Below the pieces are notes generated by a model that saw only the letters and a program-made list of their open reading frames with translations, was not told the DNA's origin and did no database searches. Made by a program: the position numbers and the translations under genes. 64,000 nucleotides of DNA from Gemmatimonadota bacterium (GTDB taxonomy: Bacteria > Gemmatimonadota > Gemmatimonadetes > Gemmatimonadales > GWC2-71-9): positions 20,513-84,512 of the forward strand of contig JANYKV010000140.1 of the NCBI GenBank assembly GCA_025358055.1, given 5' to 3'. Of this stretch, positions 43,996 through 52,134 are shown one piece after another. Position 1 is the stretch's first letter; the number at the start of each line of letters is the position of its first letter.

Positions 43996-45399
43996 ATGCA
44001 GGCGCAATTCCGATATGTAAGCGGGTCGCTGGCAGGTCAAGTACGCACCGTGGCGCAGGAGTTCGCCACCATCGGGCGCCATCCCTCCTCCGATCTTCCG
44101 TTCGACCCTGAGAAGGACTTGGATGTTTCCAGTCGCCACGCGGCGGTCTTCCGTCACGGCAGCGTCTTCGTTTTGCGCGACCTGGGCAGTACCAACGGCA
44201 CGTACGTCAACGGGGCCCGGATCCAGGGCGACCAGACGCTCACTCCGAACGACACGATTCGATTCGGGGTTAAGGGCCCCGAGGTCGTGTTCTCCCTCGC
44301 TGACGGTCCCACCCCCGAGACGGACCAAGGGTTGCGCGCGACCCTGCAACAAATACCGGTCACGGTGGAACACCGATCCCCAGGGCCGAGCGGACGAGTG
44401 GACACCGGCGTGCGGATTCGGGCGGAGGTGGCGCGCCAAACCGCGCATTGGCGGTGGATCACGCTCGGCCTCCTCGTGGCGTTGGGCGGGACGGCAGGAG
44501 GATTTGCCTGGGACGCCCACCGGAAGACTGTGGCGTTGGAAGCGGAACGACAGCGGCTTCTAGGCCAGGTGGACAGCATGCTGCAACGGCTCCAGGCGAC
44601 GAGCTCCGGCGCAGCCACCCTCCAAGCGGAGCTCGAAAAGGCCAAGGCCGAGACCGGGAAGATTCGTGGTGCGATCAACAGCGAAGAACTGGACCACGAG
44701 CGGATTCGGGCCCTCGATCGACAGCTGCACAACGCACTGGGCCAGAGTGGCGCAATCATCCGGGCGGCCACGTTCAACCCATCCGTGATTGCGAAAGCGA
44801 ACGCAGACGCGATCGTATTGGTCTCGACCGAGTTCGAAGATCGGCATGCGCTATCCGGCACCGGCTTCACGGTGCGTTCGCTGGGCGACACGGCCTGGAT
44901 CGTCACCAGCAAGCACCTGCTGTACGACTCATCCGGAACCCGGGCCCGGCGCCTCGGCGTGATCTTCAACGGATCGGCCCAACATTTCCGGGCCGAGATC
45001 GACTCCGTTCACACCAGGGCGGACCTTGCGCTGCTTCGGGTCCATCTGCGCGGGGGGGCCCCGGTCGTTCAGAACTTGGGCTCCTCACCTGAAACTGGAG
45101 AGGCGATCGCCTCGATCGGCTTTCCGTTGGGGCTGGATCTGGCCATGGGGGGCGACTGGAGGAAGGTCGGCATCAGTGCCACCACCAACACCGGCACGGT
45201 GACACGGGTTCTTCCCGAGCTGCTCCAATACGACGGCTACGGCGCGGAGGGCCTGAGCGGCAGTCCCGTATTCAACGCCCAAGGTGACATCGTGGGTGTC
45301 GTATTCGGAGGACTCAAGAACTCGAACGGACGGGTCGTCTATGCCGTGCCCGTGAGCGCGGTGAAAGAGCTGTTGGGGAAGCGGGAGCAGGGGAAGTAA
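43996..45399 (+). CDS. FHA domain fused to membrane-anchored trypsin-like protease
   Basis: A 467-residue protein with an unusual order of parts. A cytoplasmic FHA domain (about 1-100: IGRHPSSDL, VSSRHAAVF, LGSTNGTYVNG) binds phosphothreonine. One membrane helix (about 153-172, ITLGLLVALGGTAGGFAW) and a coiled coil (about 175-235) follow. The extracytoplasmic trypsin/HtrA-like domain has a full triad: H307 (VTSKH), D343 (ADLALL) and S421 (GLSGSP). No PDZ domain. With the kinase and phosphatase directly upstream it suggests phosphorylation-controlled proteolysis across the membrane. That link is inference. Confidence 0.88.
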   Translation: MQAQFRYVSGSLAGQVRTVAQEFATIGRHPSSDLPFDPEKDLDVSSRHAAVFRHGSVFVLRDLGSTNGTYVNGARIQGDQTLTPNDTIRFGVKGPEVVFSLADGPTPETDQGLRATLQQIPVTVEHRSPGPSGRVDTGVRIRAEVARQTAHWRWITLGLLVALGGTAGGFAWDAHRKTVALEAERQRLLGQVDSMLQRLQATSSGAATLQAELEKAKAETGKIRGAINSEELDHERIRALDRQLHNALGQSGAIIRAATFNPSVIAKANADAIVLVSTEFEDRHALSGTGFTVRSLGDTAWIVTSKHLLYDSSGTRARRLGVIFNGSAQHFRAEIDSVHTRADLALLRVHLRGGAPVVQNLGSSPETGEAIASIGFPLGLDLAMGGDWRKVGISATTNTGTVTRVLPELLQYDGYGAEGLSGSPVFNAQGDIVGVVFGGLKNSNGRVVYAVPVSAVKELLGKREQGK

Positions 45400-45413
45400 G
45401 GGCGGGAAGTCAG

Positions 45414-45433
45414 GGGCCCGGCATGCCGGGCCC
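45414..45433. terminator. Perfect palindrome between convergent genes
   Basis: GGGCCCGGCATGCCGGGCCC, a 20-base perfect palindrome 15 bases after the FHA-protease stop and 7 bases past the end of the convergent nagZ-like gene. It probably acts as a bidirectional terminator, although no T-run follows. Confidence 0.55.
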
Positions 45434-45439
45434 AAATCC

Positions 45440-46864
45440 CTAGGGTGGAGCATCCAGCGCATGCCGGATCCAATCCGCCACCGCCTCCTGCATCAATCGC
45501 TGCCGGTGCCACGCGAGCAGCACCGGGACCTCTCCAGGAATTTGCGATAGCAATCGTGGGTGGCCGAAGTGCACGATCAGCGCGACCTGGCCGGCGAGAG
45601 CGGCCAACACCGCCTCGGTCCTTCTCCCAAAATTTGCCCGCCCCTTCCCGGCCCTGGGCTCCGCGAAGGTGCACAAGACCCGACTCCCGCCAGGTCCGAG
45701 CCCTACTCGATATCGCACCAACGACTCGCGAACCAGATCACTCGAACCGGGCGGGTACGTCCCCTCCAGATCGTCATCCACGATTTCCAACTGAAGGGGC
45801 GCCCGAAGTCGGGGTACCCGACCCCGCAGCATTCCGTTCGTGAGTAGTTTCGCCGCGAGCTCGCGTGAGGTGTGATGCGACGGAGCACGGCCAGGGCTCG
45901 GACGGAGAGCCGTAGCAAGAGCCTTCTCGTATCGATCAAGCGCCTTTTCGATGCTGGCATCAAGACCGCGATCGACTTGGCAGGCACGTTCCACTTCACG
46001 CGCTACCAAGGATGGATGCTCGGGGTACAGCAGAAGATCCACGCCGGCCCGTAGCGCGGCCACCGCGGCCTCGGCGCCGCCCCGTCCGCCGACCGCACCT
46101 TCCATGATGAGCGCATCGCTGACGATCAACCCGTCAAAGCCGAGCTCGGTTCGAAGGGCGCTGAGAATCGGGCCGGAAAACGTCGCGGGAACGCCGGCCG
46201 GATCGAGCGAGGGGTAGGCGACGTGCGCGGTCATGATCGAGGCCACGCCAGCATTGATCGCGGATTGGAACGGCAACCGGTCTTGTTCCACCAGCGCGGC
46301 CCTCGCGGCGTACACGATCGGTAACGCCACGTGAGGGTCGAGGTGGGTGCGCCCGTGACCGGGGAAATGCTTAGCGCAGGCGAGGGCCCCACCTTGTTGG
46401 CAACCGTCAACCCACGCCGCAACCTGGGCGCCAACGTGAACCGGATCGGCGCCGAAAGACCGGGTTTGAACGATCGGATTGTCGGCGACGATGTCGAGGT
46501 CGGCATCCGGAGCGAATATCCAGTTGATCCCCACCGCGCGCGCCTGCGCCGCGGTCTCCCAACCGGCAAACCGCGTCATTTCCAAATCCCCGAGTGCGGC
46601 CAAGGCGAGCGGAGGCGGGAGCTCCGACAAACCGGCCACCTGTTGTCCAGCCCCGCGCTCCAGATCGGCACCGATGAGGAGCGGACGGCCGGCGCGATCT
46701 CGAAGGTCGTTGGTGAGTTGGCTGGTGGCCTCGGTCGTTCCGCCAAAGATGATGAATCCCCCCACGCCGAGTGCGAGGGCTTCATCGATCGCCGGTTGCT
46801 CGTGCGAGAAGCCGGCGTCCGGTTTCCAGCGCACTGCCGGAATGATGAGTCGTGCGACGCTCAT
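45440..46864 (-). CDS. Glycoside hydrolase family 3, NagZ-like beta-N-acetylhexosaminidase
   Basis: A 474-residue enzyme that would release GlcNAc from GlcNAc-anhydroMurNAc muropeptides. It has LLIGADLERGAGQQV, the NagZ-typical ACAKHFPGHGRTHLDPH loop, SIMTAHVAYPSLDP, and the nucleophile Asp in LIVSDALIMEGA. It is longer than the minimal NagZ (about 340), with a C-terminal domain of about 130 residues. No signal peptide is seen, suggesting a cytoplasmic enzyme. Its ATG overlaps the anmK stop (ATGA). Context with anmK and murQ makes muropeptide recycling the likely role. Confidence 0.9.
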   Translation of the reverse strand: MSVARLIIPAVRWKPDAGFSHEQPAIDEALALGVGGFIIFGGTTEATSQLTNDLRDRAGRPLLIGADLERGAGQQVAGLSELPPPLALAALGDLEMTRFAGWETAAQARAVGINWIFAPDADLDIVADNPIVQTRSFGADPVHVGAQVAAWVDGCQQGGALACAKHFPGHGRTHLDPHVALPIVYAARAALVEQDRLPFQSAINAGVASIMTAHVAYPSLDPAGVPATFSGPILSALRTELGFDGLIVSDALIMEGAVGGRGGAEAAVAALRAGVDLLLYPEHPSLVAREVERACQVDRGLDASIEKALDRYEKALATALRPSPGRAPSHHTSRELAAKLLTNGMLRGRVPRLRAPLQLEIVDDDLEGTYPPGSSDLVRESLVRYRVGLGPGGSRVLCTFAEPRAGKGRANFGRRTEAVLAALAGQVALIVHFGHPRLLSQIPGEVPVLLAWHRQRLMQEAVADWIRHALDAPP

Positions 46865-47976
46865 GCAGGCGTAATCGACCCGAGTACTCGAGGACCCTGG
46901 GCACCGGTCGCGGTTATCAGGTTGCCCGGTTGCCCATGAATGGTGAGGTACCCGAGGAGCGCAAAGGCCACCGCTTCCTTCGCATCCCCGGAAAAGAACA
47001 GATCATCGAAACGGTTCAGTGTGGGCCCGCCACCGTCCCCCCGAAGTGCTGTGGCCAAGGACTCGAAGAGGACGGGATGGTGGACCCCGCCGCCCGAGGC
47101 CACCACCTCGGGCACCTTGGGCGCCCAGCGATGAACGGCGTCGGCAATCGTGCGAGCGGTGAGCGCCACCGCCGTCGCGACCCCATCCGGCCCCGGCACC
47201 CGACGGTGGAGTTGCAACGCGTACTCGGCTCCGAATCTCTCGCGACCGGTGCTCTTGGGTGGAGGCGCGGCGAAAAAAGGATTGGCGAGAAGCTCATCGA
47301 GCACGACACGATTCACGTGTCCCTGACGGGCCAAAGCGCCATCGACATCGAATGGCTTGGTGGGGTCCACGAGACGAGCGACTCCATCGATCACCGCCAC
47401 CCCGGGTCCGGTATCGAACGCGAGGGACCCGTCTTCGCGCGCCCGCCGAACGACCCGAGTGAGGTTCGCCATCCCTCCGATGTTGAGCAGGACCCGCGCA
47501 TGGTCCGATGCGCCAAACAACAAGAGGTCCGCCATCGGAACCAGCGGGGCCCCCTGCCCTCCCGCAGCAACATCGCGACTCCGAAAACCGCTCACCACAC
47601 GCACGCCAAAGCGTTCCGCGAGGATGGCCGGCTCTCCGAGCTGCCAGGAGACCATGGGAGGCTCATGCCAGATCGTCTGGCCTGGAAACGAGATGAACGC
47701 CAAGTCCGAGGCGCGAACCTTCGCCTTGACCAACAGCTGTTGGATGGCGACCGCGGCCCACTCGGCCAGCGCTACATGCAGGAGGGCGAGCATCGACGCT
47801 GGTCCCCCCTGGAGCCCGCCCTCGATCGCCGTCCGTTCGGCCGCGAGGTAGGGTCGCGATATGAACTCGAGCAGCGTGGCCTTAGTGGGGCCTTCGAACC
47901 GTACCAGGGCGGCATCGATCCCGTCGAGGGAAGTGCCGGCCATGAGACCGACGGCGAGGACGGGCGGTTCGGTCAT
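46861..47976 (-). CDS. anmK: Anhydro-N-acetylmuramic acid kinase
   Basis: A 371-residue ATP-dependent kinase that opens the 1,6-anhydro ring and phosphorylates MurNAc at O6. The N-terminal signature is GLMAGTSLDGIDAALV, followed by FPGQTIWHEPP, LLNIGGMANLT, AFDTGPG and VASGGGVHHPVL. It is coupled by ATGA overlaps to murQ upstream and to the nagZ-like gene downstream. The product is the substrate of MurQ, the neighbouring enzyme. Confidence 0.96.
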   Translation of the reverse strand: MTEPPVLAVGLMAGTSLDGIDAALVRFEGPTKATLLEFISRPYLAAERTAIEGGLQGGPASMLALLHVALAEWAAVAIQQLLVKAKVRASDLAFISFPGQTIWHEPPMVSWQLGEPAILAERFGVRVVSGFRSRDVAAGGQGAPLVPMADLLLFGASDHARVLLNIGGMANLTRVVRRAREDGSLAFDTGPGVAVIDGVARLVDPTKPFDVDGALARQGHVNRVVLDELLANPFFAAPPPKSTGRERFGAEYALQLHRRVPGPDGVATAVALTARTIADAVHRWAPKVPEVVASGGGVHHPVLFESLATALRGDGGGPTLNRFDDLFFSGDAKEAVAFALLGYLTIHGQPGNLITATGAQGPRVLGSITPA

Positions 47977-48899
47977 GCGGATTCCCCGGGAGGAGGGTCG
48001 CCCAAGATTGGTCGAAGCCGGTGGTCATGCTGGGCGAGCACTTTGATCGCTTCCGCGGTGGAGATTCCCAAACATCGCATGACGATCGCGGTCCGAACAC
48101 TCCCGCCCGCGGCATCGATCGCGGCCCGCGCCGCGGCCCGATCTCCACCAGCGACTTCCATGACGATCCGCTCGCCCCGATCCACCAGTTTGGAGCTGGC
48201 GGCCTGTAGGTCGACCATCAGATTGCCATACGTCTTGCCCAACCTTACCATGGCACCCGTCGTCAGCGTATTCAGCACCAGCTTGGTCGCGGTGCCGGCC
48301 TTCATCCGGGTTGAACCCGTCACGACTTCCGGGCCCGTGAGCACCGTGATGCATACGTCGCACGTGTCTCGGAGTAGCGCGGGTGGCTCAGCGCAGCACA
48401 GAAACACCGTGTGCGCTCCCAACGCCTGGGCCCGCCCCAGAGCGGCCCGCACGTACGGCGTGACACCGCTGGCTGCAATGCCGACCACGGTGTCGCGTTC
48501 GATGACACGCCGTTCGTCCACGGCACTCACGCCGGCGTTAACGTCGTCCTCGGCCCCTTCGGCGGGTTTGACCAATGCGGGGAACCCACCCGCGATGACA
48601 GCGACGACCATTTCCGGCGGCGTCCCGAACGTGGGCGGACACTCGGATGCATCCAGCACCCCGAGGCGGCCGCTGGTGCCGGCTCCGATGTAAATGAGCC
48701 GGCCACCCCGCCGGAAGGAATCTTCGATGAGCTCCATGGCGCGCGCGATTTCCACGCGTGCTCCCGCAACGGCCGCCGGGACCGTCGCATCTTCCGCGGC
48801 GATGAGATCCACCAGTTCGAGCGGGCTCGCCGTATCGATGTTTCGAGAGCGCGGGTTGCGACGCTCCGTGAGCCGAACAGACGGGGCCGGTTCCCGCAT
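47973..48899 (-). CDS. murQ: N-acetylmuramic acid 6-phosphate etherase
   Basis: A 308-residue SIS-domain lyase that removes the lactyl ether from MurNAc-6-P to give GlcNAc-6-P. It has TERRNPRSRNIDTASPLE, IYIGAGTSGRLGVLDASECP, GIAASGVTPYV and GSTRMKAGTATKLVLN. The start ATG 48899 shares its A with the stop of the small secreted-protein gene (TAATG). The open frame further upstream does not resemble MurQ. It is part of a three-enzyme murein-recycling operon. Confidence 0.96.
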   Translation of the reverse strand: MREPAPSVRLTERRNPRSRNIDTASPLELVDLIAAEDATVPAAVAGARVEIARAMELIEDSFRRGGRLIYIGAGTSGRLGVLDASECPPTFGTPPEMVVAVIAGGFPALVKPAEGAEDDVNAGVSAVDERRVIERDTVVGIAASGVTPYVRAALGRAQALGAHTVFLCCAEPPALLRDTCDVCITVLTGPEVVTGSTRMKAGTATKLVLNTLTTGAMVRLGKTYGNLMVDLQAASSKLVDRGERIVMEVAGGDRAAARAAIDAAGGSVRTAIVMRCLGISTAEAIKVLAQHDHRLRPILGDPPPGESA

Positions 48900-49132
48900 T
48901 ACTGGTTGTGAAGGGTAAAGGTCTCCAACCGGGCGACCACGATCTTCGTCCCGGATGCGATCACCACATCGCAATCGGCGGGTTCGACGACAGTCCATGG
49001 AGGTATCGAATCGAGCGGAGCCACCTCGAGGTCCCGGGTGGAACCCGCCGATGCCAACTGCGGTAGCGCCGTCCTCTCGGTGTGGGCGGCGAGCCACAGG
49101 AAGGTGACGGCGACGGATAGATAGCGGGCCAT
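48899..49132 (-). CDS. Small putatively secreted protein heading the murein-recycling operon
   Basis: A 77-residue protein with a likely signal peptide (MARYLSVAVTFLWLAAHTER) and a mature part of about 50 residues (SIPPWTVVEPADCDVVIASG, then KIVVARLETFTLHNQ) with one cysteine. Translation is well supported: AAGGAG seven bases before the ATG and a TAATG overlap with murQ. I do not recognise it. Its position suggests a periplasmic or envelope partner of wall recycling, or simply a leader gene that couples murQ translation. Confidence 0.6.
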   Translation of the reverse strand: MARYLSVAVTFLWLAAHTERTALPQLASAGSTRDLEVAPLDSIPPWTVVEPADCDVVIASGTKIVVARLETFTLHNQ

Positions 49133-49197
49133 GCAGAATCTCCTTAGAATGAACCTATGAATGGTAATCGGATTTGGCCCAGAATCGCGGGCGCGCG

Positions 49198-50967
49198 GTG
49201 AAGGAGCTCCTCACTCTTCGCCCCCATCTGCGGCGGTATCGCGCGCATTACGGAACCGGACTCCTATTGGTCATCTGCTCCAACGCGTTCAATACCCTCG
49301 GGCCCCGCTTTCTCCAACAAGGTATCGATGCGTTGGACCGCCATGCCGCGTTCACCGAGGTCCGCCGCGCTGCTCTCCTCATGTTCGGCGTGGCTTTGGT
49401 CGGCGGGGGCTTGCGCTACGGAATGCGCCAACTCCTCAACAGCGCGAGCCGTTGGGTGGAGTACGACCTCCGCAATCAGCTGTTCTCGCATTTGATGCGC
49501 CTCTCGGCCGCATTTTATCAACGGACCCCGACCGGCGACCTCATGGCGAGGTCGACGAACGATCTCCTGGCGGTCCGAATGGTGGCGGGGCCCGCGATCA
49601 TGTACATCGTCGACACGACGACCAGGGCACTGATCATCGTCCCTGCGATGCTGCATATCAGCATGAAGCTGACCGGACTGGCCCTACTCCCCTTGCTCGG
49701 CCTCCCCGTGGTCATGGTGGTCCTCGGCCGTGTCATCCACGACCGGGCGACCGCGATTCAGGCGCAGTTCAGCACCCTGACCAATCATGTCCACGAAAAC
49801 GTCTCCGGTGTCCGCATCGTACGCGCTTACCGTCAGGAACGGGCCGAGACCGATCATTTCGCGGGCCTCAATCAGGATTATCTCCGGCGTAACATCGCCT
49901 TGGCGCGGGCCCAAGGCATTTTCAACCCCCTCCTGACCTTCTTGGGCGGCCTGAGTGCGGTAATCGTTTTGGTGATTGGTGGCCACCTCGTCATCTCCGG
50001 CCTCGTGTCACGCGGGGCCTTCGTCGCGTTCGGAGTCTACCTCGCCATGTTGGTCTGGCCCATGATCGCACTGGGCTGGGCGGTAAACCTAGTACAGCGC
50101 GGAGAAGCCTCTATGGGGCGCATCAATAGTCTGTTGCGCGATGCTCCCGAGATCACTGATCCAGCAGCACCCCAATCGTTGCCGCCACGGCGCGGGGCGC
50201 GGGCCATAGCCTTCGAGGGAGTGGCGTTCACGTATCCGGAGCGCGAGGGACGGGGAGAGATCTTGCATGACATCTCCTTCCGCGTGGCGCCAGGGCGTTC
50301 GCTCGCAATCATCGGAGCAACAGGATCCGGCAAGTCCACCCTGGTCGAAATGATTGTCAGGGTCTACGACCCTTCCGCCGGACGGATCTTGATTGACGGG
50401 GTCGACACCCGATCGGTTCCGCTCGCCGACCTCCGGCGGGAGATCGGGTTTGTTCCCCAAGAGACGTTCCTCTTCAGCGAGACCCTGCGCGCAAACATCC
50501 TTCTCGGCGCGCCGGACGACGGACGTCTCGGGCGGGTCGCCGAAGTCGCTCAGCTGACCGCGGCCCTGCCGGACCTTCCCAACGGGTACGACACGCTCCT
50601 CGGCGAGAGAGGGATCAACCTCTCTGGTGGCCAAAAACAACGAGCCGCCATCGCCCGGGCCCTGGCGCAGGACCCCCCGATCGTCATCCTCGATGATGCG
50701 TTGAGCGCCGTTGATGCCGATACCGAAGCGCGGATCATTGGCGGCCTCCGCGACGCGCTCGCCGGTCGGACCTCAATCATCGTCTCCCATCGTGCCTCCG
50801 CCGTTCGTGATGCGGACGAAATCCTCGTTCTGGATGGGGGGCGAATCGTCGAGCGCGGCACGCACCCGGAGCTATTGGCCCGGAACGGACGGTACCGGGA
50901 ATTGGTGCGCCGGCAACAACTGGAAGAGGAGCTGGAGGGAGTGAGGAGTGCGGAGTACCAAGGCTGA
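49198..50967 (+). CDS. ABC exporter, fused membrane and ATPase domains (MsbA type)
   Basis: A 589-residue half-transporter. Six membrane helices in the first 310 residues are followed by the nucleotide-binding domain. That domain has Walker A GATGSGKST, Q-loop FVPQETFLF, signature LSGGQKQR, Walker B IVILDDALSAVD and the H-loop IVSHRAS. It functions as a dimer; substrates of this group include lipids and drugs. GTG 49198 gives VKELLTLRPHLRRY, a normal N-terminus; TTG 49174 would add eight residues. Divergent from the murein-recycling operon. Confidence 0.93.
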   Translation: MKELLTLRPHLRRYRAHYGTGLLLVICSNAFNTLGPRFLQQGIDALDRHAAFTEVRRAALLMFGVALVGGGLRYGMRQLLNSASRWVEYDLRNQLFSHLMRLSAAFYQRTPTGDLMARSTNDLLAVRMVAGPAIMYIVDTTTRALIIVPAMLHISMKLTGLALLPLLGLPVVMVVLGRVIHDRATAIQAQFSTLTNHVHENVSGVRIVRAYRQERAETDHFAGLNQDYLRRNIALARAQGIFNPLLTFLGGLSAVIVLVIGGHLVISGLVSRGAFVAFGVYLAMLVWPMIALGWAVNLVQRGEASMGRINSLLRDAPEITDPAAPQSLPPRRGARAIAFEGVAFTYPEREGRGEILHDISFRVAPGRSLAIIGATGSGKSTLVEMIVRVYDPSAGRILIDGVDTRSVPLADLRREIGFVPQETFLFSETLRANILLGAPDDGRLGRVAEVAQLTAALPDLPNGYDTLLGERGINLSGGQKQRAAIARALAQDPPIVILDDALSAVDADTEARIIGGLRDALAGRTSIIVSHRASAVRDADEILVLDGGRIVERGTHPELLARNGRYRELVRRQQLEEELEGVRSAEYQG

Positions 50968-51001
50968 GAATGGAGAATCGAGGCCCGGCCCGTGCCGGAT
51001 C

Positions 51002-51730
51002 CTAGAGCCACCGCTTCAGGAATTCAGGCGTCAGACCCTGAAGCCACGAAGCCAGACGGGTAAAGTGCCCGGACACCATCAGCACTCCGACCGTCAATAG
51101 GAGCACACCGCTGACCCGCTGCACCCACACCATATACCGGCGGAATCGCTGGAACCAGTCCAGGAATGACTCGACCGCATATGCCGCGACCAAGAACGGC
51201 ACGGCGAGTCCCGCCGAGTATGAGGCCAGCAACAAGGTTCCGCGCCCGAGATTCGCCTGGTTCGCCGCGAGTCCGAGAATGCCGCCAAGAATGGGGCCGA
51301 TGCATGGGGTCCATCCGGCGGCAAAGGCCATTCCCACGAGCACCGAGCCCAGGAATCCGACCGGCTTGCGGTCGAGGTGGACGCGTTGCTCCTGATCCAG
51401 GAAGGCAAATCGAAAGACGCCAAGACAGTAGAGTCCGAACAGGATGATGAGCGCGCCCCCGATGCGCGAAATCCAGAGCTGGTAATAGTGGAGTACCCGG
51501 CCGAGTGCGGTCGCGGTAGCGCCAAGGAGGATGAATACGATGGAGAAACCGGCCACGAACAGGCCGGCGTGGATCAGCGCCATTTTCTTACGGGATGACA
51601 TTTCATCAAGGGTGAACCCCGTCACGAACCCGAGGTAGGAGGGGACGAGCGGGAGGACGCACGGGGAGAGAAAACTCAGCAGTCCTCCGACAAAGGCGAC
51701 CAAGATCCCAAGACTGGGCGTGTCGCTCAT
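51002..51730 (-). CDS. ccdA: Cytochrome c biogenesis protein CcdA
   Basis: A 242-residue, six-helix membrane thiol carrier. The cysteine motifs are FLSPCVLPLVPSYLGFVTG (C24) and AAGWTPCIGPILGG, the standard CcdA pair. It supplies reducing power across the membrane for cytochrome c maturation. Its ATG overlaps the stop of the upstream 135-residue gene (ATGA). No ccs or res genes are adjacent. The window has another, DsbD-like member at 30718-31428. Confidence 0.93.
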   Translation of the reverse strand: MSDTPSLGILVAFVGGLLSFLSPCVLPLVPSYLGFVTGFTLDEMSSRKKMALIHAGLFVAGFSIVFILLGATATALGRVLHYYQLWISRIGGALIILFGLYCLGVFRFAFLDQEQRVHLDRKPVGFLGSVLVGMAFAAGWTPCIGPILGGILGLAANQANLGRGTLLLASYSAGLAVPFLVAAYAVESFLDWFQRFRRYMVWVQRVSGVLLLTVGVLMVSGHFTRLASWLQGLTPEFLKRWL

Positions 51731-52134
51731 GCGAGTGAGGTCCCCGCCAATTCCTCCTCCTCCAGCGGTGGGAACCAGAGATTCCGATTTACTGCAATCG
51801 GTAGATCGTCCTCGTCGGCCCGGACGGGAACCAGGGCAAGCAATTCTTCCAGAGCCTCGACCGGCCCGGTTCCGACCTCATCCAGGTGCCAGTCGAAGGC
51901 GCCGCGCTTCTTCCCCTTTACGGTGTGAATGAATCGGGCGGTGTAGATCCGCCGCCGATCGCCGCTGACTCGCGAGATGATCGCGGTGCCCCAATCCCGG
52001 GTGTCATTCCGGATGGGTCGAAAGACCCAAATCCCGTCGATTTCCTCGATCGGCAGTTGGTCTCGGAGCGCCAAGGCGAGGAGCTGCCAGGCCGGGCCGA
52101 CCCCAGGCCCGATCGGACTTATGCTTGGCGGCAT
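51727..52134 (-). CDS. Uncharacterised protein between LOR/SDH gene and ccdA
   Basis: A 135-residue soluble protein of mixed alpha/beta character (LPIEEIDGIWVFRPIRNDTR, WGTAIISRVSGDRRRIYTAR, FDWHLDEVGTGPVEALEELL). No cysteine, no membrane segment and no signal peptide. The ATG 52134 overlaps the upstream gene by 16 bases and the stop overlaps ccdA by 4, so it is firmly inside the operon. I do not recognise the family. Confidence 0.7.
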   Translation of the reverse strand: MPPSISPIGPGVGPAWQLLALALRDQLPIEEIDGIWVFRPIRNDTRDWGTAIISRVSGDRRRIYTARFIHTVKGKKRGAFDWHLDEVGTGPVEALEELLALVPVRADEDDLPIAVNRNLWFPPLEEEELAGTSLA

